Shown: in pieces, positions 30,694-39,861 of the stretch | How positions within the stretch are numbered: position 1 is the first letter of the stretch | Layout of the letters: each line of letters starts with the position of its first letter | NCBI RefSeq assembly: GCF_009467805.1 | Contig: NZ_WIAY01000001.1 | Coordinates: 248,001-312,000 of the forward strand | Source: Stenotrophomonas nematodicola | GTDB taxonomy: Bacteria > Pseudomonadota > Gammaproteobacteria > Xanthomonadales > Xanthomonadaceae | DNA: 64,000 nucleotides | Direction: 5' to 3' | Notes under the pieces: model-generated | What the model saw: only the letters and a program-made list of their open reading frames with translations | What the model was told of the DNA's origin: nothing | The model's database searches: none | Program-made: the position numbers and the translations under genes

Positions 30694-33077
30694 CGCACGT
30701 CCACAAACCCACTGTGCGCACGCGCACCTGGCCCATCGGCGACATGGTGAGTGCCGGCTGCGCGCGCACGCTGGAGAAGGCCGTGGCCGCGCTGCCTGGA
30801 GTCAACGCCACCAGCGCGAATTTCGCTACCGCGACCCTGCAGGTGTCCTACGACCCGGCCCGCCTGTCGGCGGGCGCGGTCGCCACCGCGATCCGCGACT
30901 GCGGCTTCCAATGCAACGCGCCGATGCCCGATGCCGACCCCGCCGCAGGCGCGCACGCCCATGCTGCGCATGCCGGGCACGGACAGGAATTGGCCGCAGA
31001 GCGCCCCGCTGACGCCCACGCCGGCCACGGCGATGACGCCACGGATGCCGGGGGCCACGACGCCCATGCGGGCATGAACCACGGCAGCGATCTGCACGCC
31101 GCGGCGCGCGACATGGGCCGCCGCTTCCTGGTCGCCCTCGCCTTCGCGATCCCGGTATTCGTGTGGTCGCCCATGGGCGGGCTGATAGAGCCGCCGCCGG
31201 TGCCGTTCGGACTGCGCGAGAACGTCTGGTTGTTCCTGCTGGCGACCGGCGCCGTGCTGTATCCGGGCTGGCCATTCTTCAGCGCCGCGATCCGGTCCCT
31301 GCGACGGGGTGTGCTGGACATGGCGGTCCTGGTGCTCCTGAGCGTGGGCACAGGTTACGGTTTCAGCATCGCGTCGACGTTCTTCTTCGACGGGCCGAAC
31401 TTCTACGAGGCCTCGGCCGTCCTGCTGACCTTCGTCCTGCTTGGCCACTGGCTCGAGATGCGGGCTCGCGCCGGCGCCTCGGACGCCATGAAAGCGCTGC
31501 TGAAGCTGTCCCCACCCCGCGCGGTCGTCCGGCGCGAGGGGCAGGAGCTCGACATTCCCACCGCTGAAGTGCTGGTCGGCGAGACCGTGATCGTGCGGCC
31601 CGGGGCGAAGATCCCGGTCGATGGCATCGTGACGGAAGGCAGCTCTCAGGTCGACGAATCCATGCTGACCGGCGAGTCGATGCCGGTGCGCAAGGATCCC
31701 GGAGAGTCCGTCGTCGGCGGATCGATCAACAAGAGCGGCGCATTCGCCTACACCGCCACCAAGATCGGCAGCGACACGGCACTGGCGCAGATCATCAAGC
31801 TGGTCCAGACCGCGCAGAACTCCAAGGCGCCCGCGCAGCTGCTCGCCGACCGCGCCTCGCAATGGCTGGTGCTGGCTGCGATCGTGATCGGGCTGCTGAC
31901 CTTCGCGGTCTGGTTCTGGTGGCTGGGACAGCCGCTGCTGTTCGCGCTCACGCTGACGATCACCGTCTTCGTCATCGCCTGCCCCGATGCACTCGGTTTG
32001 GCCACGCCGATGGCGATCATGATCGGCACTGGCCTGGGGGCACGACACGGCATCCTCTTCAAGCATGCCGAATCGATTGAGAAGAGCGCACGCCTGGACG
32101 TGGTGATCTTCGACAAGACCGGCACCCTGACGGTCGGCGCCCCCGAGGTGGTCGACATGGCGGTCGCGCCGGGCTGGACGCAGGAGCGGTTGCTGGCCGC
32201 GGCCGCCGCGGTCGAGGCGCACTCCGAGCACCCGCTGGCGCAGGCCATCCTGAAGCGTGCCGGTCCGGTAGCCGAGCGCGCTACCGCGTTCACCAACATC
32301 GATGGCCAGGGCGCTACCGGCGTGGTTGACGGGGTGCAGGTGGTGCTGGGCAACCGGATCCTGATGGTCGAGCACGGCATCGACCTCTCGGTATTGGAAG
32401 CGGAGGCTGCGCGCCTCACCGGTGCCGGTCGCACGGTGATCTATGCCGGGGTGGGTGACCGGCTCGCAGGCTTCTTCGCGATTGCCGACGCGATCCGGGA
32501 GACCTCGCGCGCGGCCATCGACGAATTGCACCGGCGCAACATCAAGGTGGCGATGATCACCGGCGACAACCGCCCCACGGCCGAGCGCGTGGCACAGGAC
32601 CTGGGAATCGACATCGTGCTGGCCGACGTGCTGCCGGGCGGCAAGGCCGATGAGGTCATCAAGCTGCAGTCGCAGGGCCTCAAGGTCGGCATGGTGGGCG
32701 ACGGCATCAACGACGCACCGGCGCTCACCCAAGCCGACGTTGGGTTCGCGATCGGCGCCGGCACCGACGTCGCCATCGAGAGTGCCGACATCGTGCTCAT
32801 GCACAGCGACCCTTATGACGTCGTTCGCGCGACCACCATCGCCCACGCCACTCTGCGCAAGATGCATCAGAATCTGGGCTGGGCCGTGGGCTACAACGTG
32901 CTGGCCTTTCCGCTGGCGGCCGGTGTGCTCTATCCGTTCGTGCTGTCGCCAGAAATCGCCGCGCTGTCGATGTCGGGCAGTTCGGTGATCGTCGCCCTCA
33001 ACGCGTTGCTGCTCAAACGCCTTCCACTGGCGGATGCCGCCACCCCTCGCAGCCCATCTAAGGAGTCCACACCATGA
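30690..33077 (+). CDS. Metal P1B-type ATPase with unusual CPD motif
   Basis: A 795-residue P-type ATPase. A degenerate HMA domain (about 12-75) keeps only one Cys of the CxxC pair (MVSAGC), then a His-rich spacer (about 90-135). Core motifs are [25 protein letters not shown]. The TM motif is CPD (431-433) in [11 protein letters not shown], instead of CPC or CPH. The rest looks like a Cu-transporting ATPase, so copper export is likely, but the Asp changes the membrane metal site. It overlaps both neighbours by 4 bp. Confidence 0.9.
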   Translation: MTHVHKPTVRTRTWPIGDMVSAGCARTLEKAVAALPGVNATSANFATATLQVSYDPARLSAGAVATAIRDCGFQCNAPMPDADPAAGAHAHAAHAGHGQELAAERPADAHAGHGDDATDAGGHDAHAGMNHGSDLHAAARDMGRRFLVALAFAIPVFVWSPMGGLIEPPPVPFGLRENVWLFLLATGAVLYPGWPFFSAAIRSLRRGVLDMAVLVLLSVGTGYGFSIASTFFFDGPNFYEASAVLLTFVLLGHWLEMRARAGASDAMKALLKLSPPRAVVRREGQELDIPTAEVLVGETVIVRPGAKIPVDGIVTEGSSQVDESMLTGESMPVRKDPGESVVGGSINKSGAFAYTATKIGSDTALAQIIKLVQTAQNSKAPAQLLADRASQWLVLAAIVIGLLTFAVWFWWLGQPLLFALTLTITVFVIACPDALGLATPMAIMIGTGLGARHGILFKHAESIEKSARLDVVIFDKTGTLTVGAPEVVDMAVAPGWTQERLLAAAAAVEAHSEHPLAQAILKRAGPVAERATAFTNIDGQGATGVVDGVQVVLGNRILMVEHGIDLSVLEAEAARLTGAGRTVIYAGVGDRLAGFFAIADAIRETSRAAIDELHRRNIKVAMITGDNRPTAERVAQDLGIDIVLADVLPGGKADEVIKLQSQGLKVGMVGDGINDAPALTQADVGFAIGAGTDVAIESADIVLMHSDPYDVVRATTIAHATLRKMHQNLGWAVGYNVLAFPLAAGVLYPFVLSPEIAALSMSGSSVIVALNALLLKRLPLADAATPRSPSKESTP

Positions 33078-33481
33078 ATACGGTCACACACGTCGCCCAT
33101 TCCAGACCCCGAGGTACCAATCGCAGCCATTGGGTCGCCGCACTGGCCCTCGCGCTCGCGTTCGCATTGCCGGGGGTCGTCTCCGCGAACGAGGGTGGGT
33201 TCCGCCACAACGTGTTGATGCGCGGCCAGGTGCTGGAAAAGCAGGACGGAACGCTTGTGGTCTGTGTCGGGCAGGCCGACGGTGCCCAGGTCGGGCAGGT
33301 GCTGGACGTGATCCGGCACAAGCGCCGTATCCGGCATTCGCGGGCCGGCGGTCCACGCTACCGCCGCGAGAACGTTGGCCAAGTGCGCATCGTCGAACTG
33401 TTCGACAGCCACTACGCGGAGGCTGAAGTGATCTCCGGGAGCCCCAAGGTCAACGACACAGTGGAGCTGATCCGCCCCTGA
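33074..33481 (+). CDS. Small exported protein, unknown
   Basis: A 135-residue protein with a signal peptide ([17 protein letters not shown]) and a basic, beta-rich mature domain ([20 protein letters not shown], then [19 protein letters not shown]). It has one Cys and no clear metal cluster. I do not recognise the family; the pattern [18 protein letters not shown] suggests a small beta-barrel with a repeated half. It overlaps the ATPase stop (ATGA) and is 82 bp before the RNase-like gene. Confidence 0.7.
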   Translation: MNTVTHVAHSRPRGTNRSHWVAALALALAFALPGVVSANEGGFRHNVLMRGQVLEKQDGTLVVCVGQADGAQVGQVLDVIRHKRRIRHSRAGGPRYRRENVGQVRIVELFDSHYAEAEVISGSPKVNDTVELIRP

Positions 33482-33563
33482 CAGGCGCGCGGGCGATGCA
33501 GATGCGCCTCGGCCCTCGCCATGCCCTCCGCAATCACTTCCCTTCCAGGACAGGAGCCACACC

Positions 33564-34949
33564 ATGACAGCGTCTTCCAACCCCACCCTGCAATTCCTCG
33601 GTGCCGCGGGCACCGTGACCGGCTCGCGCTACCTGGTCGAGGCCAACGGTCAGCGCGTGCTCGTGGACTGCGGCCTGTTCCAGGGCTACAAGCAATTGCG
33701 CGAGCGCAACTGGGCTCCGTTTCCCGTCGAGGCGTCATCAATCGACGCGGTGGTCCTGACCCACGCCCACCTGGACCATTCGGGCTACTTGCCCGCACTG
33801 GTCAAACAAGGGTTCCGCGGCCGGATCCACTGCACCCATGGCAGCGTGGCCCTGTGCGGCCTGCTGCTTCCCGACAGCGGACACCTGCTCGAAGAGGAGG
33901 CCAAGTACGCGGCCCGCAAGGGGTACTCCAAGCACAAGGAACCACGGCCGCTTTATACCGAGGATGACGCCCGCCGCAGCCTGAAGCAGCTCAAGGGGCA
34001 TGACTATGGTCGCGACATCGAGGTCGCATCAGGCGTCACGATCCGCTTCCATCCTGCCGGCCACATCCTGGGCGCTGCCCATGTCAGCCTTGACGTCCAG
34101 GGCCAGCGCCTGCACTTCAGTGGCGACCTGGGACGGCAGCAGGAGTCGCTGATGAATCCGCCGACGCCCCTGCCCGCCTGTGACGTCCTGGTCTGCGAAT
34201 CCACATATGGCAATCGGGAACACATTCCGATCGACCAAGAAGCCGAGCTGGCACCGATCATCCGCCGCGTTGCCGCCCGCGGGGGCGTGATCGTCATTCC
34301 CGCCTTTGCCATCGGCCGCGCCCAGGCGCTCATGCTGCATATCGCCCGGCTGCGTGAGCGCAAGGACATCCCTCGCGTGCCGGTCTACCTCAACAGCCCG
34401 ATGGCGATCAACGCGACCCGGCACTACCACGACCACCACTCCGAGCACCACGTGTCCGACGAGGACTGCCAGCGGATGTTCGACGTGGCCACCTTCGTCA
34501 ACACTGTAGAAGAGTCGAAGGCACTCAACCGCCAGCGCGGGCCGATGATCATCATCTCGGCCAGCGGCATGATCACCGGCGGGCGCGTGCTGCACCACAT
34601 CGAGGCGTTCGGCCCCGATGACCGCAACGCGATCCTGCTCGCGGGCTACCAGGCCGGAGGAACACGCGGTGCCGCGCTGGCGGCAGGCAAGCGCACGTTG
34701 CGCATGTTCGGCCGCGAGGTCCCCATCCGCGCCGAGGTGGTGCAGCTGGAGGGCTTCTCCGGCCACGCCGACGCCGGGGAGCTGCTGGACTGGATGCGCA
34801 CCGCGCCGTCCGCGCCGCGCATGGTCTACCTCACCCACGGCGAGCCCGACGCTGCAGACACGCTGCGCGGGCGCGTGCAGCGTGAACTGGGCTGGCGTGC
34901 GCGCGTGCCGGGGCACCTGGAGCAAGTCGGATTGGAGGATGCGAGATGA
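33564..34949 (+). CDS. Beta-CASP metallo-beta-lactamase RNase-like protein
   Basis: A 461-residue protein of the CPSF/Ysh1-like beta-CASP family, which cleaves RNA. The metal site is HAHLDH (67-72), with further His in HPAGHILGAAHV and GFSGHADAGELLDW near the C-terminus (RMMBL region). Such enzymes act as endo- or 5'-exoribonucleases. ATG 33564 follows a CAGGAG site. Its stop overlaps the next gene, an NMP/thymidine phosphorylase-like gene, so RNA-derived nucleotides may be the shared substrate. Confidence 0.88.
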   Translation: MTASSNPTLQFLGAAGTVTGSRYLVEANGQRVLVDCGLFQGYKQLRERNWAPFPVEASSIDAVVLTHAHLDHSGYLPALVKQGFRGRIHCTHGSVALCGLLLPDSGHLLEEEAKYAARKGYSKHKEPRPLYTEDDARRSLKQLKGHDYGRDIEVASGVTIRFHPAGHILGAAHVSLDVQGQRLHFSGDLGRQQESLMNPPTPLPACDVLVCESTYGNREHIPIDQEAELAPIIRRVAARGGVIVIPAFAIGRAQALMLHIARLRERKDIPRVPVYLNSPMAINATRHYHDHHSEHHVSDEDCQRMFDVATFVNTVEESKALNRQRGPMIIISASGMITGGRVLHHIEAFGPDDRNAILLAGYQAGGTRGAALAAGKRTLRMFGREVPIRAEVVQLEGFSGHADAGELLDWMRTAPSAPRMVYLTHGEPDAADTLRGRVQRELGWRARVPGHLEQVGLEDAR

Positions 34950-36463
34950 CCACGCAGGCCCCGGGCCACACCCGCCTGCGCGTCACCCGTGCCGGCATCG
35001 ACACCTACCAGCAGCCGGTGGTCTATATGCACCGCGACTGCGAGGTCTGTCGCTCGGAAGGCTTTGCCGCGATGACGCGCGTCAGGCTGGACGTGGACGC
35101 CCGCACGCTGGTGGCGACGCTGAACGTGGTCATCGACGATCGGCTCGGCCTGGACGAGGTGGCGTTGTCGGAGGCCGCGTGGACGCTCCTCGATCCCGCG
35201 CCCGACGCCCTCGCCGGCGTCAGGCACGCGGAACCCGCGGCGTCGGCGGGCGCGCTCCGTGCCAAGGTGTTCGGCGCCCGGTTGGACGACGCGCAGTACT
35301 TCGCCCTGGTGCAGGACGTGATGGAAAGCAGGTTGTCGGACCTGGAGCTTGCAGCTTTCGTCACTGCCAGCGCGGGTGACCGCCTGGACCATGCGGAGAC
35401 GACCGCGCTGACGCGAGCCATGATCTCCGTGGGCCAGCGCCTGGACTGGGGCGAAGGGCCGGTGCTGGACAAACACTGCGTAGGTGGCCTGCCGGGCAAT
35501 CGCACCACCCCGATCGTGGTGGCCATCGTGGCTGCGCTGGGCTACCGCATCCCGAAGACCTCGTCGCGCGCGATCACGTCGCCCGCGGGCACCGCCGACA
35601 CCATGGAAGTGATGGCGCCGGTGGCGCTCGACCTGGCGGCGATGCGCCGGGTGGTGGAGCGCGAGGGCGGCTGCATCGTGTGGGGTGGCAACGTGCGCCT
35701 GAGCCCGGCCGACGACATCCTGATCCGGGTCCAGCGCCCGCTGGATTTCGACAGCGACGGCCAACTGGTCGCCAGCGTGCTGTCGAAGAAGATAGCCGCG
35801 GGCTCCACCCACGTCCTGATCGACATGCCGGTGGGTCCGACGGCCAAGGTGCGAGGTGAGGCCGCGGCCCACAGCCTCGGCACGCGGCTTGCCCACACCG
35901 CGGGCGCGCTGGGATTGCAGTTGGGCATCCATCGCTCCGACGGCACCCAGCCGGTGGGTCGGGGAATCGGCCCGGCGCTCGAGGCGCACGACGTGCTCAA
36001 GGTGCTGCGCAACGCGGCCGATGCACCCGCCGACCTTCGCGAACGCGCACTTGCGCTGTCCGCGGCGCTGCTGGACATGGCAGCGGGCAGCAACGCCGGC
36101 ACCGGACTGGAGCGCGCGCGCGGCGTGCTGGATTCCGGGGCGGCGCTGGCCAAGTTCCTGGCGATCTGCGAGGCCCAGGGAGGCTTCCGCGAACCGCCAC
36201 GGGCGGCGTTCACCGCCGACGTCCCGGCGCCTGCATCGGGCCGCATCGCGGCGATCGACAACCGCAGGCTGGCCAAACTGGCCAAGCTGGCCGGCGCCCC
36301 GACATCCCCCACCGCCGGCCTCGAAACCGGTCTGCGGATCGGCGATACGGTCGAGCGCGGACAGCCCATGATGACCCTGCATGCGGAGTCGCCGGGAGAA
36401 CTGGCCTACGCCCTGGAGCACGCCGCGACGCTGCAACCCTTTGTGCTTGGAGAGGTTCCATGA
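34946..36463 (+). CDS. AMP/thymidine phosphorylase family protein
   Basis: A 505-residue protein of the nucleoside phosphorylase-II family. Length and the N-terminal extra domain (~85 residues) match archaeal AMP phosphorylase and the bacterial 'putative thymidine phosphorylase' branch. The active-site stretch KTSSRAITSPAGTADTMEV (about 207-225) is AMP-phosphorylase-like, rather than the SGRGLGHTGGTLDK of E. coli DeoA. AMP phosphorylase makes ribose-1,5-bisphosphate and base from NMP and phosphate. Translationally coupled on both sides (ATGA). Confidence 0.85.
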   Translation: MTTQAPGHTRLRVTRAGIDTYQQPVVYMHRDCEVCRSEGFAAMTRVRLDVDARTLVATLNVVIDDRLGLDEVALSEAAWTLLDPAPDALAGVRHAEPAASAGALRAKVFGARLDDAQYFALVQDVMESRLSDLELAAFVTASAGDRLDHAETTALTRAMISVGQRLDWGEGPVLDKHCVGGLPGNRTTPIVVAIVAALGYRIPKTSSRAITSPAGTADTMEVMAPVALDLAAMRRVVEREGGCIVWGGNVRLSPADDILIRVQRPLDFDSDGQLVASVLSKKIAAGSTHVLIDMPVGPTAKVRGEAAAHSLGTRLAHTAGALGLQLGIHRSDGTQPVGRGIGPALEAHDVLKVLRNAADAPADLRERALALSAALLDMAAGSNAGTGLERARGVLDSGAALAKFLAICEAQGGFREPPRAAFTADVPAPASGRIAAIDNRRLAKLAKLAGAPTSPTAGLETGLRIGDTVERGQPMMTLHAESPGELAYALEHAATLQPFVLGEVP

Positions 36464-37374
36464 CCCGTGTGCTGATGCCCTTCCCGGCCGATGCAGTGTT
36501 GGCCGGCACCATCAACCAGCCCCTGCAGGCGCGCATTGCACCCGTGGCCTGGCGGCACTTCCCCGATGGCGAGTCGCTGGTCACCCTGGACGACGCACTG
36601 GACGGCGCCGATGTGGCGATCCTGGCCAGCCTGCGCAACGCCGATGCCCTGGCCCTCCCGCTGCGCTTCGCCGCCCGGACCGCGCGCGAGTTCGGGGCTC
36701 GTTCGGTCGGCCTCATCGCACCCTACCTGGGGTATATGCGCCAGGACACCCGCTTCCATCGCGGCGAGGCGGTCAGTACACCGCTGTTTGCGCAATTCCT
36801 CGAAGAGGCTTTCGACTGGCTGGTGACCGTGGACCCGCACCTGCACCGCGTCGAGCGCCTGCAGTCGCTCTACCGCATTCCGACGGTCCACGTATCGGCG
36901 ACGCCGGCCGTGGCCCGCTGGATCGCTGAGACCGTCCCCGACGCTGTGCTGATCGGCCCTGACAGCGAGAGCGAGCAGTGGGTAGCGGACATCGCCGCCC
37001 TGTCCGGCATGCCCTACCAAGTGCTGGCCAAGGAGCGGCACGGCGACTACGACGTGCGCGTCAGCCTGCCCGACCCGCAGGCCGTGGCGGGCCGGACCCC
37101 GGTCCTGATCGACGACATCGTGTCGTCCGGCCACACCATCCTGGAGACCCTCGCACACCTGCGCCGGTTGTCGTTGCCGCCGCCACTGCTGGTCGCCATC
37201 CATCCGGTGTTCGCCGGCGATGCCTATGCCCGCCTGCAGGAAGCAGGTCTGGCCCGCATCGTCAGTACCGACACCATTGCCCACCCGTCGAACGCGATCG
37301 CGCTCGGCGCGGACCTCGCTGACGCGGCATCGACCCTGATGTCCGCTTCGGCCGACTCCCCGGAGGACCCATGA
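36460..37374 (+). CDS. prs: Ribose-phosphate pyrophosphokinase (PRPP synthetase)
   Basis: A 304-residue protein of the PRPP synthetase family: PYLGYMRQDTRFHRGEAVS (about 88-106), the metal/ATP site DPHLHR (about 126-131) and the PRPP-binding loop VLIDDIVSSGHT (about 216-227). It interconverts ribose-5-phosphate + ATP with PRPP + AMP. It is probably not the housekeeping copy, since it is embedded in a mobile operon between a phosphorylase and a phosphoketolase-like gene; in this context it could run in reverse to make ATP. Confidence 0.9.
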   Translation: MTRVLMPFPADAVLAGTINQPLQARIAPVAWRHFPDGESLVTLDDALDGADVAILASLRNADALALPLRFAARTAREFGARSVGLIAPYLGYMRQDTRFHRGEAVSTPLFAQFLEEAFDWLVTVDPHLHRVERLQSLYRIPTVHVSATPAVARWIAETVPDAVLIGPDSESEQWVADIAALSGMPYQVLAKERHGDYDVRVSLPDPQAVAGRTPVLIDDIVSSGHTILETLAHLRRLSLPPPLLVAIHPVFAGDAYARLQEAGLARIVSTDTIAHPSNAIALGADLADAASTLMSASADSPEDP

Positions 37375-39836
37375 ACCTGCATCTCAACTGCTGCACCGCC
37401 GACCAGCTGTCGGCCGCCGAGCGCCAGCGGACCCTTGAACTCGCCGACGCCCACCGGCGGGCCGATCCCGCGTTTGACCATTGGGCGGCCGGCTACGGCG
37501 TGATCCGACATGACCCGCTCACCCAGCTCCGGGTCCGCCAGATGGTGCACGAGCTGGTGGCCCTGGGCCGCACGCCCGATGCCGGCACCGCCTGGCAGCG
37601 GCTCGCCGCGGCCGATCGCGTCACCAGCGCCGGCATGTGGCTGGTGGCCCACATGACCTACAGCCAGCGGGTCCGCACCGACGGCGCGACCCTCGAGGCC
37701 GATGACTTCAAGGCCACGCCCGAAGGCCACACTGGCGGGTCCCTCAACATGGTGCCGGCCTACGCCGGCTACCTGCTGATGGACGCCCTGGATGGCGTCA
37801 CCCGCGCATGGATGATGGGCCAGGGGCACTGCGTGGCCGCCATCGACGCGCTGAACGTGCTGGTTGGCAACATGACCGCCCGGCACGCCGAACGTTACGA
37901 CCGCTCCGACGCGGGGCTGAGCCGGTTCGTCGGCGACTTCTATGCCTACACCCTCAATCCGGACGGAACACCGGCGTCGCCCCTGGGCTCCCACGTCAAT
38001 GCGCACACCGCCGGGGGCGTGATGGAAGGCGGCTATCTCGGCTTTGCCGAACTGCAGTACGTGCATGCACCGCTCAAGGACGAACGCCTGGTGGCGTTCC
38101 TCAGCGACGGTGCGTTCGAGGAACAGCGCGGCAGCGACTGGGCGCCGCGCTGGTGGCGTGCCGAGGACAGCGGGCTGGTCAGCCCGATCATCATCCTCAA
38201 CGGGCGGCGCATCGAACAGCGCAGCCAGATCGCCCAGCAGGGCGGCGAGCGGTGGCTGGACCGGCACCTGCGATTGAACGGCTTTGATCCGATCGCGCTG
38301 GACGGGCGCGATCCGGCCAGCATCGCGTGGGGTATCCATGTGATGGAGTCGCGCCTGCAAGCGGGCGCCGCCGTTCCCGATGCCGACGTGCGGCTGCCCT
38401 ATGGCATTGCCGAAACCGTGAAGGGCTTCGGATTCCCCGGCGCCGGGACCAACGCCTCGCACAACCTGCCCCTGCCCGGGAATCCGTCGAAGGAGGCCGA
38501 GGCACGCGCGCTCTTCAATCAAGGCGCCGCGGCGCTGTTCGTGGCCGCGTCCGAGCTCGAGGAGGCTGTTGCCGCACTCAACAGCCACGACCTCCAGCAG
38601 CGCGTGCGCGAGCGCGACCATGCGCTGGCCGATCGCCAGGTGGAACCGCCCCGCGTCCCGGCGATCGCCGACCGCGGCGCCGGCGGCGAGAGCTCGCCGA
38701 TGACCGCGCTCGACGAGCAGTTCGTCGCCATCGCCGAAGCGAACCCGGGGCTGCGCGTGCGCGTGGGCAATCCTGACGAGCTGCGCAGCAACAAGCTCGA
38801 TCGCACCCTGGACGCAATGAAGCACCGGGTGCACGAGCCCGAGCCCGGTGTCGCGGAATCGACCACTGGCGCGGTCATCACCGCGCTTAATGAGGAAGCC
38901 GTGGTATGCGCCGCGCTCGGCAACAAGGGCGGGCTGAACCTGGTGGTCACCTACGAGGCGTTCGCACCGAAGATGCTTGGCGCCGTGCGCCAGGAATTGA
39001 TCTTCGCGCGTCACCAGGCACAGGCGGGGCGACCGCCCGGCTGGCTGGGCGTGCCTCTCGTGCTGACCTCGCACACGTGGGAGAACGCGAAGAACGAGCA
39101 GTCCCATCAGGATCCGACCATGGCCGAGGCGCTCCTGGGCGAAATGGCCGACATATCGCGCGTGGTGTTTCCCCCGGACGCCAACGGCGCCGCCGCGGCC
39201 CTCGCCCACGCCTACGCGCAACGCGGCACGGTCACCACCCTGGTCGTCCCCAAGCGACCGGTGCCGCACGAGCTGACACCGACGCAGGCGCAGGCGCTGG
39301 CCACCCAAGGTGCGCTATGCCTGGCCGGCAACCCGGCGACAGCGGCGATCCTGCTGGTCGCCACCGGTGCTTACCAATTGCAGGAAGTGCGCCACGCGCA
39401 GGTGCGCCTCGTTGAACGTGGCGTGTCGGCCGCGATCGTCTATCTCGGCGAGCCCGGCCGGTTCCGCACGCCGCGCGATCCGGACGAGGCGCGGTACGTG
39501 CACTCCGACAGCGAGGTCCATGCACTGTTCCCGGCGGAACGGCCGCGCATATTCGTCACGCATACGCGGCCCGAGCCCTTCCTGGGCGCGCTGCGCCGGC
39601 TCGACACTGGCCCGGCCACGACCGCGGCGCTCGGCTTCGTCAACCGCGGCGGCACGCTGGACGTGCCGGGACTGCTGTTCGCCAACCGCAGCACCTGGGC
39701 GCACGTGGTCGATGCGGCCGCGGGCGTCCTCGGCCAGTCCCGGGGCGGCCTGTTGTCGGAAGCGGAGCTGGCGGCAGTGGATGGTCGGGGCGATCCGGCC
39801 ACGATCCTGCGTCCTGCAAGTGGGTCGACGCCATGA
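37371..39836 (+). CDS. Phosphoketolase-like ThDP enzyme
   Basis: An 821-residue protein related to phosphoketolases and transketolases. The first ThDP region contains EGHTGGS (118-124); the cofactor motif is SDGAFEEQRGSDWAP from 245 (GDGEAETGP in typical phosphoketolases) ending in IIILNGRRI. In phosphoketolases, xylulose-5-phosphate or fructose-6-phosphate plus Pi give acetyl phosphate. Some database entries name this subfamily xylulose-5-phosphate 3-epimerase. The divergent motif leaves the reaction open; an acetate kinase in the same run supports acetyl-phosphate production. It overlaps prs by 4 bp. Confidence 0.8.
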   Translation: MNLHLNCCTADQLSAAERQRTLELADAHRRADPAFDHWAAGYGVIRHDPLTQLRVRQMVHELVALGRTPDAGTAWQRLAAADRVTSAGMWLVAHMTYSQRVRTDGATLEADDFKATPEGHTGGSLNMVPAYAGYLLMDALDGVTRAWMMGQGHCVAAIDALNVLVGNMTARHAERYDRSDAGLSRFVGDFYAYTLNPDGTPASPLGSHVNAHTAGGVMEGGYLGFAELQYVHAPLKDERLVAFLSDGAFEEQRGSDWAPRWWRAEDSGLVSPIIILNGRRIEQRSQIAQQGGERWLDRHLRLNGFDPIALDGRDPASIAWGIHVMESRLQAGAAVPDADVRLPYGIAETVKGFGFPGAGTNASHNLPLPGNPSKEAEARALFNQGAAALFVAASELEEAVAALNSHDLQQRVRERDHALADRQVEPPRVPAIADRGAGGESSPMTALDEQFVAIAEANPGLRVRVGNPDELRSNKLDRTLDAMKHRVHEPEPGVAESTTGAVITALNEEAVVCAALGNKGGLNLVVTYEAFAPKMLGAVRQELIFARHQAQAGRPPGWLGVPLVLTSHTWENAKNEQSHQDPTMAEALLGEMADISRVVFPPDANGAAAALAHAYAQRGTVTTLVVPKRPVPHELTPTQAQALATQGALCLAGNPATAAILLVATGAYQLQEVRHAQVRLVERGVSAAIVYLGEPGRFRTPRDPDEARYVHSDSEVHALFPAERPRIFVTHTRPEPFLGALRRLDTGPATTAALGFVNRGGTLDVPGLLFANRSTWAHVVDAAAGVLGQSRGGLLSEAELAAVDGRGDPATILRPASGSTP

Positions 39837-39861
39837 GTTGTCCAACCGGGAGCGCGCGTTG

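Noticed and set aside
30618..32867. Minus-strand open frame of 749 codons
   Set aside because: Antisense to the CPD-motif ATPase, with shadow-type composition.
39310..39861. N-terminal extension of the UbiB-like protein
   Set aside because: It overlaps the phosphoketolase-like gene in another frame and reads R/S/A-rich without domains.
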